From contig NC_035444.2 of assembly GCF_002127325.2 (NCBI RefSeq), forward strand, positions 36,491,140-36,555,139: DNA of 64,000 nt, in the 5' to 3' direction. This document shows positions 1-8,438 of this stretch, one piece after another; position 1 is the first letter of the stretch, and every line of letters starts with the position of its first letter. The notes beneath the pieces were generated by a model. It saw only the letters and a list, made by a program, of their open reading frames with translations. It ran no database searches and was not told the DNA's origin. The stretch comes from Helianthus annuus. Lineage: Eukaryota > Streptophyta > Magnoliopsida > Asterales > Asteraceae. The translations under genes were made by a program, and so were the position numbers.

Positions 1-61
1 TTTGGGTTTTTCGGGCAGTTGGTCCTTATGTGCCCCTTCTCATTGCAACCATAACAGGTTG
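1..61 (-). pseudogene. Gag zinc-knuckle fragment of an older LTR retrotransposon
   Basis: Read on the minus strand, these bases encode a CCHC nucleocapsid knuckle, C-Y-G-C-N-E-K-G-H-I-R-T-N-C, with the canonical C-x2-C-x4-H-x4-C spacing, followed by a Pro/Lys/Asn tail. This motif binds RNA in Gag of many plant LTR retrotransposons. It is the oldest visible layer of the stack. The coding frame runs off the window's left edge and is cut on its 5' side by the A-element LTR starting at 62. It is a true CCHC, unlike the CHHC version in elements A to G, so it belongs to a different family. Its continuation is not seen on the far side of element A, after 43061. Confidence 0.7.
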
Positions 62-802
62 TGTTATGGGTGAAATTCTGAGCCCATATCCTGAGAAATA
101 TCTTGGATTATATCCTTGGTTATATGATATCTGTTCACATCCGGGATGCTGATTCAGGATATTGGTAACATCCTGAATGGTATCCTCAGGATCAGTAACG
201 GATTATGTGCAGGTACGTGGGTTAGAAGCTAGCAACGTTCACAAGGAATCATTTCGCGGAAGACTCGGTCCAAGTCGTTCGAATAAAGATGTTGAAGCCG
301 CATTACTCGGTCTACAACGTTTACAATAGAATATTCGGAGCATCCCATATTTATAGAATTTTCGTTTGTAATTCGTTACTATAAATAGGTGGGTATACTG
401 GATCGAATAGGACATCACAACTACACTCACTACACTCTCACACTTGTTCTTTAGCAATTTTCACTCTTCGCATCGTAACACTTAGCGATCTGGTCAATAT
501 CCCTGCATTGTATCCTGAAGTTTAAAGTAATAAGAAGAACTAGGCAAGCTGCGATTGTCAGCTCCCGAGGTTTATGCCGGTGATCTAGATTGGTCAAGGG
601 CTTTCCCTCGTACATCTCGTGTCATTTCCTTTACTTTTTGCTCATAGTTTGATCGTAGATACAGCTCAATATCCTAAGCCGTATCCTGAAAACTGTTTTT
701 ACAAACAACATAACCAGCATATTTCCAACACACTTTTTAGCACACTACCTCACTTAACTAATTTGATCAACTTAATTGCTTTGGTAATATTTGACCAAAA
801 CA
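62..802 (+). repeat. 5' LTR of element A
   Basis: It starts TGTTATGGGTG and ends ACCAAAACA, and it aligns along its length with 42341-43061. It is followed by a primer-binding site. A TATA-like ATAAATA lies near 382. The R/U5 part carries two predicted hairpins: AGCTG/CAGCT at 547-551 and 559-563, and CGAGG/CCTCG at 566-570 and 606-610. These occupy the same places as hairpins in the LTRs of C, D and E although the overall LTR sequence is only distantly similar. Confidence 0.85.
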
Positions 803-805
803 ATT

Positions 806-823
806 TGGCGTCCACCGTGGGCG
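806..823 (+). other. Primer-binding site of element A
   Basis: TGGCGTCCACCGTGGGCG begins three bases after the 5' LTR. It matches the PBS of C, D, E, F and G (TGGCGCCCACCGTGGGGC) with a few changes. The leading TGG is the complement of a tRNA CCA end. I did not assign the tRNA. Confidence 0.7.
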
Positions 824-903
824 AGTGGTGCTATCTTTACTAAAAATCTTGTGAAATCATTAATTGGTTTTCTGTTTTCAAAACTTTTGCCACATTATTT
901 GCA

Positions 904-3176
904 ATGGCCACAAGATCAAGCATGAGCTCCTCCACTGTGTCTGCTACAACTTCTGCTACTACTGGTCCGGTGCTTCCACCACCTCCTCCAAGGATGGAAT
1001 CTTCTTCACAACCTCAGGATATTATCCCTACTCGAGTATTCAGGGATCTGCTCCGATTTTAGCTTCTAATGATGAAATTCTAACCTTATTTGGAAGTGTG
1101 CAGGAACAAATGAGGCAGCAACAGGAAACAAACCAAATGCTATTGAGGGAAATACAACTCCTGAAGTCCCGTTCGAGCAGATCTGCCGAGGATATCGTCA
1201 CTCCACTACAGCCCAGAACTTTGAACTTCAGTTCGGCGTGTACACTGCGGATAATAGGGGGAATATTGTGCCCAGCCTTCCTCAGAATCATACTCATGAA
1301 ATACCCTCCTCGGTCAGGATGTCAACCATGAGGAGCTCAGGATATGCTTCAGGATATGGGCAGAATCCTCAGACTGGTAACGTGTCTAATAATATAATAC
1401 TCTTACCACTAACAGTGTTGGATCTTTGCAGGATACAGCTATGACATCAGCATTATCTAGGGAGCTTCAGAAGCTAAAGGATAAGATATCCAGTGTACCT
1501 GGGGTGGTTCAGCCAATTCCTGAAGTATCCCAGGATAGCCACAGGATATCTCGGTTTGTGCATCCTATTTGTGATGCTAAAATCCCAAAAAGATTCCAAA
1601 CTCCCAACATGAAGCTTTATGATGGAACCACGGATCCTGAGGAGCATATTGCCCAGTATAGGGAACGGATGGAAATCAATCCTATCCCTCCGGAACTTAA
1701 GGAAGCATGCTTATGCAAGGGTTTCGGCTCTACCTTAACATGATCAGCCTTAAAATGGCTGTTAAACGTTCCTCCTCACTCAATTACTTCTTTTGCTCAT
1801 TTGGTTTACTTATTTAATAGTCAATTTTCTTGTAGCCGGAGTTTTGAGAAATTAACCAGTGATCCTTACAGGATAACTCAAGGACCTCAGGAATCCTTGA
1901 GGGACTATGTGAATAAGTTTAGCCGGGAATCCTTGGATATCCCGCACTTTGATGTCGCAACAGCTATGTAGGCTTTCAAGATGGGATTGCAGAAAGATTC
2001 CCAATTTTACCAGGATCTTGTGATGAATCCCTGCAGAAATCTGGATGAAGCTCGTAACAGGGCATTGAGATATATCAGGCTGGAGGATGATAAGAAAATG
2101 CAAGAGAGGATGAATGCATCCTCAACATATGAATCAACTAACAGGAAGTCAGAATCCTCGTACAAACCATACCGCTCTAAGCCATATGGTAGAAATGATA
2201 ACAAGAAAGTGAATGCTGTCGAAGACGAGGATCCTAAAGAATATCCTGAATTATCTGAATATTGCTTTTCTGTTAACATTCCTGAATTGATGTATGCCAT
2301 GCAGGGTTTAGGAGACAAGGCTAGGTGGCCTCGAAAGAATCAACAAAAAGCTGATTGGAAAGATAAGTCAAAATGGTGTGCCTTCCACGAAGATTTCGGA
2401 CATGTGACTGAGGATTGCATTGCCCTAAGGAAAGAAATAAGCTATCTTCTGAGCAAGGGGTATCCGAAAGATCTCTTTGGAAGAAAGAAGAATAAGGGTC
2501 AGGATACTGAGAAGGATCCTGAACGAGCAGCCTCACCTCCCGCAGATGCCAAGATAATCAACTTCATTTCGGGAGGATCCAACATTTGTGGGACTTCGTA
2601 TTCGGCGGCGAAGAGACATGCAAAAGCAGCTAAGGCTGAAAGGGGAGACAAACCTGTCAGGATGACTACCCTTACAACTGACAAAGTGATCACATTTGAT
2701 GCTGATGACAGGGATACTGTCCAGGATCCTCATCATGATGCTTTAGTAATAACATTATATGTGGCTAACCACTTTATACGCAGGATATTGGTTGATAATG
2801 GCAGCTCCGTCAATATAATCCAACTAGAGACTCTGAAGAGAATGAATGTATCTCCGATGGATATCACTTCAAAGTCCACCGTGCTTGTTGGGTTCAGTGG
2901 AGAGGCTAGGAACACAGTGGGAGAGATAAAGTTACCAGTATATGTTGAAGGAGTCAACTCGATACAACGTTTCTGTGTGATGGATTCTCTATCCTGCTAT
3001 AACATCATACTGGGAAGACCATGGATTCATGATATGAAGGCTATGCCATCAACATATCACCAATGCATCAAGATCCCTACCCTTGGGGAGTTGTCAAAGT
3101 CGATAGTGATCAGCAGGAGGCGAAAGAATGTTACTCATCCTCGATGAAATCCTCGACCAAGCCTAGTGCAACATAG
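904..3176 (+). pseudogene. Element A gag-protease, degenerate
   Basis: This is the remnant of the ORF for capsid, nucleocapsid and protease. It probably started at ATG 904, followed by a Ser/Thr/Pro-rich N-terminus. The capsid part (about 1441-2110) is recognisable by its match to the intact gag of C. The knuckle-like C-x2-H-x4-H-x4-C motif begins at 2377, and the aspartic protease motif DNGSS lies at 2794-2808. It is broken by frameshifts before 1440, a TGA at 1741, a TAG near 1969 and a 1-bp loss near 3083 that throws the end out of the pol frame. The terminal TAG at 3174 is in the pol frame, as in the other elements. Confidence 0.75.
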
Positions 3177-3182
3177 CAATTA
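3174..3182 (+). promoter_or_regulatory. Leaky-stop context TAG-CAA-TTA in element A
   Basis: TAG CAA TTA lies between the protease and RT coding regions and is in frame with the pol fragment that follows. The hexanucleotide after UAG fits the CAR-YYA readthrough consensus known from tobamoviruses. The downstream 8-bp hairpin seen in C, D and E is not recognisable here. Its presence in this divergent family suggests the stop context is conserved. Confidence 0.6.
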
Positions 3183-3469
3183 AAGATGCGGGCCCAGGAT
3201 ATCGTGGAGGATCCAGAGCAGGATGTGAAGAAAATTATCCTGGATCAGGATAATCCTGATATCTCGGTGCTCGTAGGAACCAATATCCCTCAGGATATTG
3301 AAGAGCAGTTAACTAACTTTTTGAAATGCAGGATGTCAACGTTTGCATGGAAGCATGAGGATATGACAGGTATATCCAAAGACATTATCACTCACAAGTG
3401 TGGAATTGACAGGTCTTTCAAGCCTGTCCAGCAAAAGAGAAGGAAGTTTGCTCCAGAACGAAACATAAT
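3177..3469 (+). pseudogene. Element A pol, N-terminal fragment
   Basis: It encodes the segment just before the RT palm, matching the start of pol in C and E, including the stretch T-F-A-W-K-H-E-D-M-T-G-I and the following K-R-R-K-F-A-P-E-R. It is cut off abruptly by the minus-strand LTR of element D at 3470. The rest of A's pol does not reappear on the other side of D, which re-enters A in its antisense gene, so it is deleted and not merely interrupted. Confidence 0.75.
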
Positions 3470-4187
3470 TGTTTTGGTCAAAAATCACACAAGGATAATG
3501 CAACCAAACTCTCTGTAACGGGGAATGATGCTTGAAATGATGAATAAAGATAAGGATCACTTAAATGTAAATTGCACAAGTGACACAAGGATTTATACGA
3601 GGAAAAAGCCCTTGATCAATGAATGATCTCCGGCATAAAAAACCTCGGGTGATGGAAACTATCGATCACCAAGTTCAAATATAATATATAATCTTTACAA
3701 CTTCGGATAGTAACGAGCTAGGTACAAGGATCACTATGGTGTAGTATGCTAGAGCGTGTAAGAAATGTGTCGTCCCCTGCCAAATGCTCGAGAGTGCAGT
3801 TTATATAAGTGTGTGTGGTTGAATTTAGGCAAGTCACCTAACTACTAGCTCGTTACCCCTTTTAGAAATAGAAGTAAATTTAGCCTAACAAACTATCCGT
3901 AATTTGTGCTACGTTTCCATATTCTCCACAACGTCTACTTCCGGTTATACATGTGCGAAATTAGCGTGGAAGATTCCTTAATAACGTTGCCAAGACCAGG
4001 TCCAACTCGTAATTCCTGCAAAACAACATGAAATTCAAAGAGAACAATCGTTAGTATGAGGATCCTTGGGATGATCCATGATCCTGACCCTGGAGCTCTT
4101 TTGAGGATCACTACCTGCCACAGAAACAAGGATCACTGTTAGGATATCATGTAAGGATCACAGGTCATTAAAAATCTTGCCCTAACA
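3470..4187 (-). repeat. 3' LTR of element D
   Basis: On the plus strand it reads TGTTTTGGTC to GCCCTAACA, which is the reverse complement of a TG...CA LTR. It matches 41160-41884. The PPT lies immediately to its right, so this is the 3' LTR of a minus-strand element. It contains the GGTGAT/ATCACC and CGAGG/CCTCG hairpins shared with C and E. Confidence 0.9.
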
Positions 4188-4203
4188 ATTGCCCCCAAAA
4201 TAT
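4188..4203 (-). other. Polypurine tract of element D
   Basis: On the minus strand TATTTTGGGGGCAAT directly abuts the 3' LTR. The same purine run precedes the 3' LTRs of C, E and F, and a variant (TTTTTTGGGGACAAT) precedes that of A. It is the expected plus-strand primer of reverse transcription. Confidence 0.75.
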
Positions 4204-4494
4204 AAGGAGTAATTGTGAAACGTTGACGAGTTATATTTTGCTGATCTTATCTGTAACTAACTCAACGGATATATAGCCGTTGTAAACGAACTATCCGTTG
4301 CAATCCTGACGTCACGGAGGTGACAGCCCTGCACAAATCATGATTATAAATAGAGATAGGGATAGGATCGTTTGCACTTAAAATCAAGAACTTCTCCCTT
4401 TATAACCGCATTCAGAGGATTTGAACAGGTATTCTCCCCTTCATCTTCTTTCTTGCTTGCTCTGTTTTTCTTCTCGTATCTATTTCGTTCAAAA
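4204..4494 (+). promoter_or_regulatory. Promoter of D's antisense gene
   Basis: A TATA box (TATAAATA, 4345-4352) lies 143 bp before the antisense-gene ATG at 4495. A palindromic bZIP-type TGACGTCA is at 4307-4314. Upstream there are repeated AACGG/CCGTT cores around 4261-4300. The same order (AACGG cores, ACGTCA-type box, TATA, ATG) occurs in C, E and F. I infer from this conservation that the gene has its own promoter, inside the element and opposite to gag-pol. Confidence 0.65.
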
Positions 4495-5027
4495 ATGTTG
4501 CTCCGGAATTCCCCTGCCAAGGGTCTTCAGAAGGAAAGCCCCTTCAAGAGTCAAGGGATCATTACAGACTCTGCTAAAGAACGCTGTATCTTCACTGATC
4601 CTCAAATTGACAGGATTCGGTGCTGTTTTCCTGCAAATACTGTGTTCAAACCCCATGATCCTTCTGCTCTGAGCGATCACACTTCTGATTCATGGGTTGC
4701 TTTCCCTGTGACCCTGTTTGCCATAGGTTACATGTATCCCTTTCCAGCCTTCACCCAATCCTTCTTCTCCTTGACCGGCATATCTTACATTCAGGCCATG
4801 CCGATGATCTGGAGGGTTTTGTATACCCTTGAGAGGATCATCGAGCAAGAGGGGATAGACTTAGGCATGGCCGAGTTAGGTGAGCTGTATGATCTGACCA
4901 CCTTTGGTTCCCATCGTTATCTGTTCAAACGTAGACCTGGGGAGGAGCATCCGATCTTCAAGGCTACCAAGAATGATACTAACTGGAAGCGGCGGTTCTT
5001 TTTTGTGAGGAGAGATACCATCCCTGA
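4495..5027 (+). pseudogene. D antisense gene, exon 1 truncated by element C
   Basis: The open frame begins M-L-L-R-N-S-P and matches exon 1 of the complete genes in C and F. It includes the conserved core around P-M-I-W-R-V-L-Y-T and N-W-K-R-R-F-F-F-V-R-R-D. It stops 35 bases short of the usual 568-base exon because the LTR of element C begins at 5028. The remaining exons are absent from D. The domain resembles the plant family listed in Pfam as 'putative gypsy type transposon'. Its function is unknown. Confidence 0.75.
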
Positions 5028-5756
5028 TGTTAGGGCTGGATTTTTATTATAGGTGATCCTTACACGTGATCCTAACCAGTGATCCTTGTTTCTTTGGCAG
5101 ACAGTGATCCTCAGCCGGACTTCAGGATCAGGATCATGGGACATTATAGGATCCTCATACTAACGATCATCTTCGCTTAATGCAATGTTATTTTTGCAGG
5201 AATATCTAGCAGGATACGCTCTAAGCATCATGATCAAGGGACGCGTCTTCACAATTATGGCAAGAGCTTAATCAGAGATAGACGTTGCACAGGATATGGA
5301 AACATGGCTTGATTCATGGGCAGCAATTTAGGCTAGATTGTCTTTTATTTCTAAAGGGGTAATGAGCTGATAATTAGTCCTTTTACCTAAAATAGGTCAC
5401 CTACACTTATATAAATACCACTCTCCATCATTTGGAAGAGGACACACGATATACAACGCAACTCTCACACACTTAGACACCAAAAGCAATAGTGATCCTT
5501 GTACTCAGCTCATTATCATCCGAAGTTGTAATCATTTTGTTCTTATATTGAAGTTTGGTGATCGGTAGTTGCCATCACCCGAGGTTTTTTATGCCGGAGA
5601 TCATATATTGATCAAGGGCTTTTTCCTCGTATAAATCATTGTGTCTTTGCATCTTTATCACAGAAGTGATCTTTTACTTTCATAATTAACCAAGCATCAT
5701 ACCCCGTTTACATAAAGTTTGGTTACATTATCCTTGTGTGATTTTTGACCAAAACA
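5028..5756 (+). repeat. 5' LTR of element C
   Basis: It starts TGTTAGGGC and ends ACCAAAACA. A TATA box (TATATAA) at 5409-5415 marks the likely promoter. In R/U5 there are two adjacent hairpins: GGTGAT/ATCACC (5557-5562, 5574-5579), and an outer CGAGG/CCTCG (5580-5584, 5625-5629) enclosing GATCA/TGATC (5599-5603, 5609-5613). Confidence 0.93.
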
Positions 5757-5759
5757 GTT

Positions 5760-5777
5760 TGGCGCCCACCGTGGGGC
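5760..5777 (+). other. Primer-binding site of element C
   Basis: TGGCGCCCACCGTGGGGC starts three bases after the LTR. The same 18-mer, with at most a base or two changed, sits at the corresponding place in D, E, F and G. The tRNA was not identified. Confidence 0.8.
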
Positions 5778-5833
5778 AATTGGTGCTTCATTCATAAGAA
5801 AATCTTTTGTTCGAAATCATTTCAAAGAGTTAC

Positions 5834-8404
5834 ATGGCTTCATCATTGAAGAACACGTCCACGGCGATGTCTGCAGTCACCTCATCACAGATCACTTTGC
5901 CTCCTCCACCGGCAGGATCTCAGAAAAATACTGAGAAAAGATCAACTCCCACTTTCTCTAAACCTCTATCTTCTTCTACTATGAATTCTTCTATTCCCAG
6001 TACTAGTGACGTATTTGCTTTAATTTTGCAGATGAAGGATCGTATGCAGCGGCAGGATGAGACTAATGACAGGATCCTCAGGGAAATTGGAGACCTCAAA
6101 AGACAAAAGAAAGCGGCAGAGGATCATTCCCCACTGATGCCCAAATCCTTGAGCTTCGATACTCCAATGATCACTTCCCAGCCATCAGGGATCCCCGACG
6201 TGCAAATCATAGGGGAGTCAAGAGGATCACATCTCAACTCGGCAGCAATGACTCAGACATCAGATTCACATTTTCAGCCAGTAGGGTCCTATCCTCAGTA
6301 CATGGGATCCTTCATGAAGTCAGGAGCCTGTCCGGGGGCACAACAGTTTCAAGGATCCTACTTTGTTCCAGGATCATTCCAGGGCCAAGGATCCTCCTTT
6401 GTTCCAGGATCATCCCAGGTTCAAGGATCCTCCTTCGTTCCCGGATCATCCCAGACACCAGGATCCTTCCAGATACCAGGATCCCTAAAAAGTTTGCAAA
6501 CAGGAAGTATAGATGTCCATCAAGGGGACTTCATTCCAATGCAGACCATTGCTTCCACTGGTCCCTCCGTTGTTCCAGGATCCCAGCAATATGGGTTCCC
6601 TAACTTGAACCCAATGGGAGGTAACACTTTAAATAATTATCCTACCACTAACCATGGATTCATGCCAGATACAGGTACCAATCATGCTATGGCCAGGGAG
6701 TTGCAGAAGCTAAAAGATATGATCTCAAGTGTTCCAGGGGTAGTCAAGCCTATCCCAGAGATTGCAGATGGAAGCCACAAGGTATCTCGCTTTGCACCAC
6801 CAATTTGTGATGCAGAGGTACCCAAAAGGTTCCATATCCCTACCATGAAGCTGTATGATGGCACAACGGATCCAGAGGAGCATATAGCACAATACAGGGA
6901 GAGGATGGAGATCAATCCTATCCCAGAAAAGTTGAAGGAAGCATGCCTATGTAAAGGATTTGGATCCACTCTTACTGGATCAGCTCTTAAGTGGCTGCTA
7001 AGTCTTCCCCCCTACTCTATTACTTCATTTGCTAATTTAGTTAATTTATTCAATAACCAATTCTCTTGTAGCAGAAAATTTGAAAAATTAACTAGTGATT
7101 TGTACAGGATAACTCAAAATCATAATGAATCATTAAGGGATTATATAACTAAATTTAGTAAAGAATCCTTGGACATTCCCAACTTGGATATGGCTACGGC
7201 TGTTGAAGCCTTCAAAATGGGACTGCTTAAGGATTCATTATTCTATGATGATCTTGTTATGACACCATGCAGGAATCTAGATGAAGTAAGAACTCGAGCA
7301 CTCAGGTTCATCCGGCTAGAGGATGACAAGAGGATCCAGGAGAGACAAGTAGGATCCTCGAAACAGGAGAAGCAAGGATCCTCCTTCAAGAACAACAAAT
7401 TCAAATCCTACCATAGAAATGAGAACAAGAATGTGCATGCTGTTGACCAAGAAGAGGATGATGAAGATTATCCTCCAATCTCAGAATATTGGTTTTCCGT
7501 TGATAATCATGAACTGATCCTTGCAATGCAGAATCTAGGTGAAAAAGCTAGATGGCCCAGGAAGAATGATAAACCATCCGGGACTAAAGACAAGTCAAAA
7601 TGGTGTGCATACCATGAGGATTTCGGGCATCTAACTGAAGATTGCATAGCCTTAAGAAAAGAAATTGGATACCTGCTAAGCAAGGGGCATCTAAAAGAAT
7701 TGTTGGGGAGAAAAAAGCAAAGGACCCAGGATCCTGAAAGGATCCCCGAAAAAGCTCCAGCACCTCCGGCAAATGCACAAGTGATCAACTTTATATCCGG
7801 AGGATCAGACATCTGTGGTACATCCTTCTCGGCGGCCAAAAGACATGCAAAAGAATCAAAAATGGACAATGGTGAAAGGCCTATTAGAACATCAAGTGTC
7901 TCAGAAGGGAAGATGATAACATTTGATGAGGATGATCGCATTAACATTCAGGATCCTCACCATGATAGTTTAGTTATCACTCTCTTTATCTCTAACCATT
8001 TTGTCCGCAGGATCCTTATTGATGGCGGGAGCTCAGTGAACATTATCCAGCTGGATGTCCTGAAGAAGATGGGAATCCCAGAATCAGACATCACACCAAG
8101 ATCCTCCGTGCTTGTAGGATTCAGTGGGGAAACGAAGAAAACTCTGGGGGACATCAAACTCCCAATCTACGTGGAAGGATTACATAATTACCAAAAATTT
8201 TGTGTTATTGACTGTTTATCTTGTTGCAACGTTATCCTTGGCAGGCCTTGGATACATGATATGAAAGCAGTCCCATCTACCTACCATCAATGTGTGAAGC
8301 TCCCTAGCCCATGGGGAATAATCAAGATCGATAGTGATCAGCAGGAGGCTAAGGATTGTTATACCTCATCTATGAAGCCAACCTCGAAGCCAAGGGAGCA
8401 ATAG
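5834..8404 (+). CDS. gag-pro: Gag-protease polyprotein of element C
   Basis: An open frame of 856 codons makes the particle proteins and the protease. I chose ATG 5834 (M-A-S-S-L-K-N) because the other copies share that start. An in-frame ATG at 5807 is also possible. The N-terminal third is rich in Pro, Ser and Gln and includes short G-S-S-F-V-P repeats (about residues 170-220). A capsid-like alpha-helical region spans roughly residues 290-520. The knuckle-like motif is C-x2-H-x4-H-x4-C at residues 591-604 (7604-7645), with His in place of the second Cys. The aspartic protease motif DGGSS is at residues 730-734 (8021-8035). It ends in TAG followed by CAA TTA, in frame with pol. It is uninterrupted, whereas E's copy has two nonsense codons. 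Confidence 0.9.
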   Translation: MASSLKNTSTAMSAVTSSQITLPPPPAGSQKNTEKRSTPTFSKPLSSSTMNSSIPSTSDVFALILQMKDRMQRQDETNDRILREIGDLKRQKKAAEDHSPLMPKSLSFDTPMITSQPSGIPDVQIIGESRGSHLNSAAMTQTSDSHFQPVGSYPQYMGSFMKSGACPGAQQFQGSYFVPGSFQGQGSSFVPGSSQVQGSSFVPGSSQTPGSFQIPGSLKSLQTGSIDVHQGDFIPMQTIASTGPSVVPGSQQYGFPNLNPMGGNTLNNYPTTNHGFMPDTGTNHAMARELQKLKDMISSVPGVVKPIPEIADGSHKVSRFAPPICDAEVPKRFHIPTMKLYDGTTDPEEHIAQYRERMEINPIPEKLKEACLCKGFGSTLTGSALKWLLSLPPYSITSFANLVNLFNNQFSCSRKFEKLTSDLYRITQNHNESLRDYITKFSKESLDIPNLDMATAVEAFKMGLLKDSLFYDDLVMTPCRNLDEVRTRALRFIRLEDDKRIQERQVGSSKQEKQGSSFKNNKFKSYHRNENKNVHAVDQEEDDEDYPPISEYWFSVDNHELILAMQNLGEKARWPRKNDKPSGTKDKSKWCAYHEDFGHLTEDCIALRKEIGYLLSKGHLKELLGRKKQRTQDPERIPEKAPAPPANAQVINFISGGSDICGTSFSAAKRHAKESKMDNGERPIRTSSVSEGKMITFDEDDRINIQDPHHDSLVITLFISNHFVRRILIDGGSSVNIIQLDVLKKMGIPESDITPRSSVLVGFSGETKKTLGDIKLPIYVEGLHNYQKFCVIDCLSCCNVILGRPWIHDMKAVPSTYHQCVKLPSPWGIIKIDSDQQEAKDCYTSSMKPTSKPREQ

Positions 8405-8438
8405 CAATTACAGTATCCTCCAAGGAATGTCTTGGAGG
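8402..8438 (+). promoter_or_regulatory. Candidate UAG readthrough cassette between gag-pro and pol (C)
   Basis: TAG (8402-8404) is followed by CAA TTA and then, 12 nt after the stop, by a perfect hairpin: CCTCCAAG (8417-8424), loop GAATGT, CTTGGAGG (8431-8438). The frame stays open for over 800 codons after the stop. UAG-CAA-UUA is the tobamovirus leaky-stop context, and a nearby 3' stem-loop is a known readthrough stimulator in other viruses. The cassette recurs in D and E, and the stop context also in A. Use of readthrough is inferred. Confidence 0.7.
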
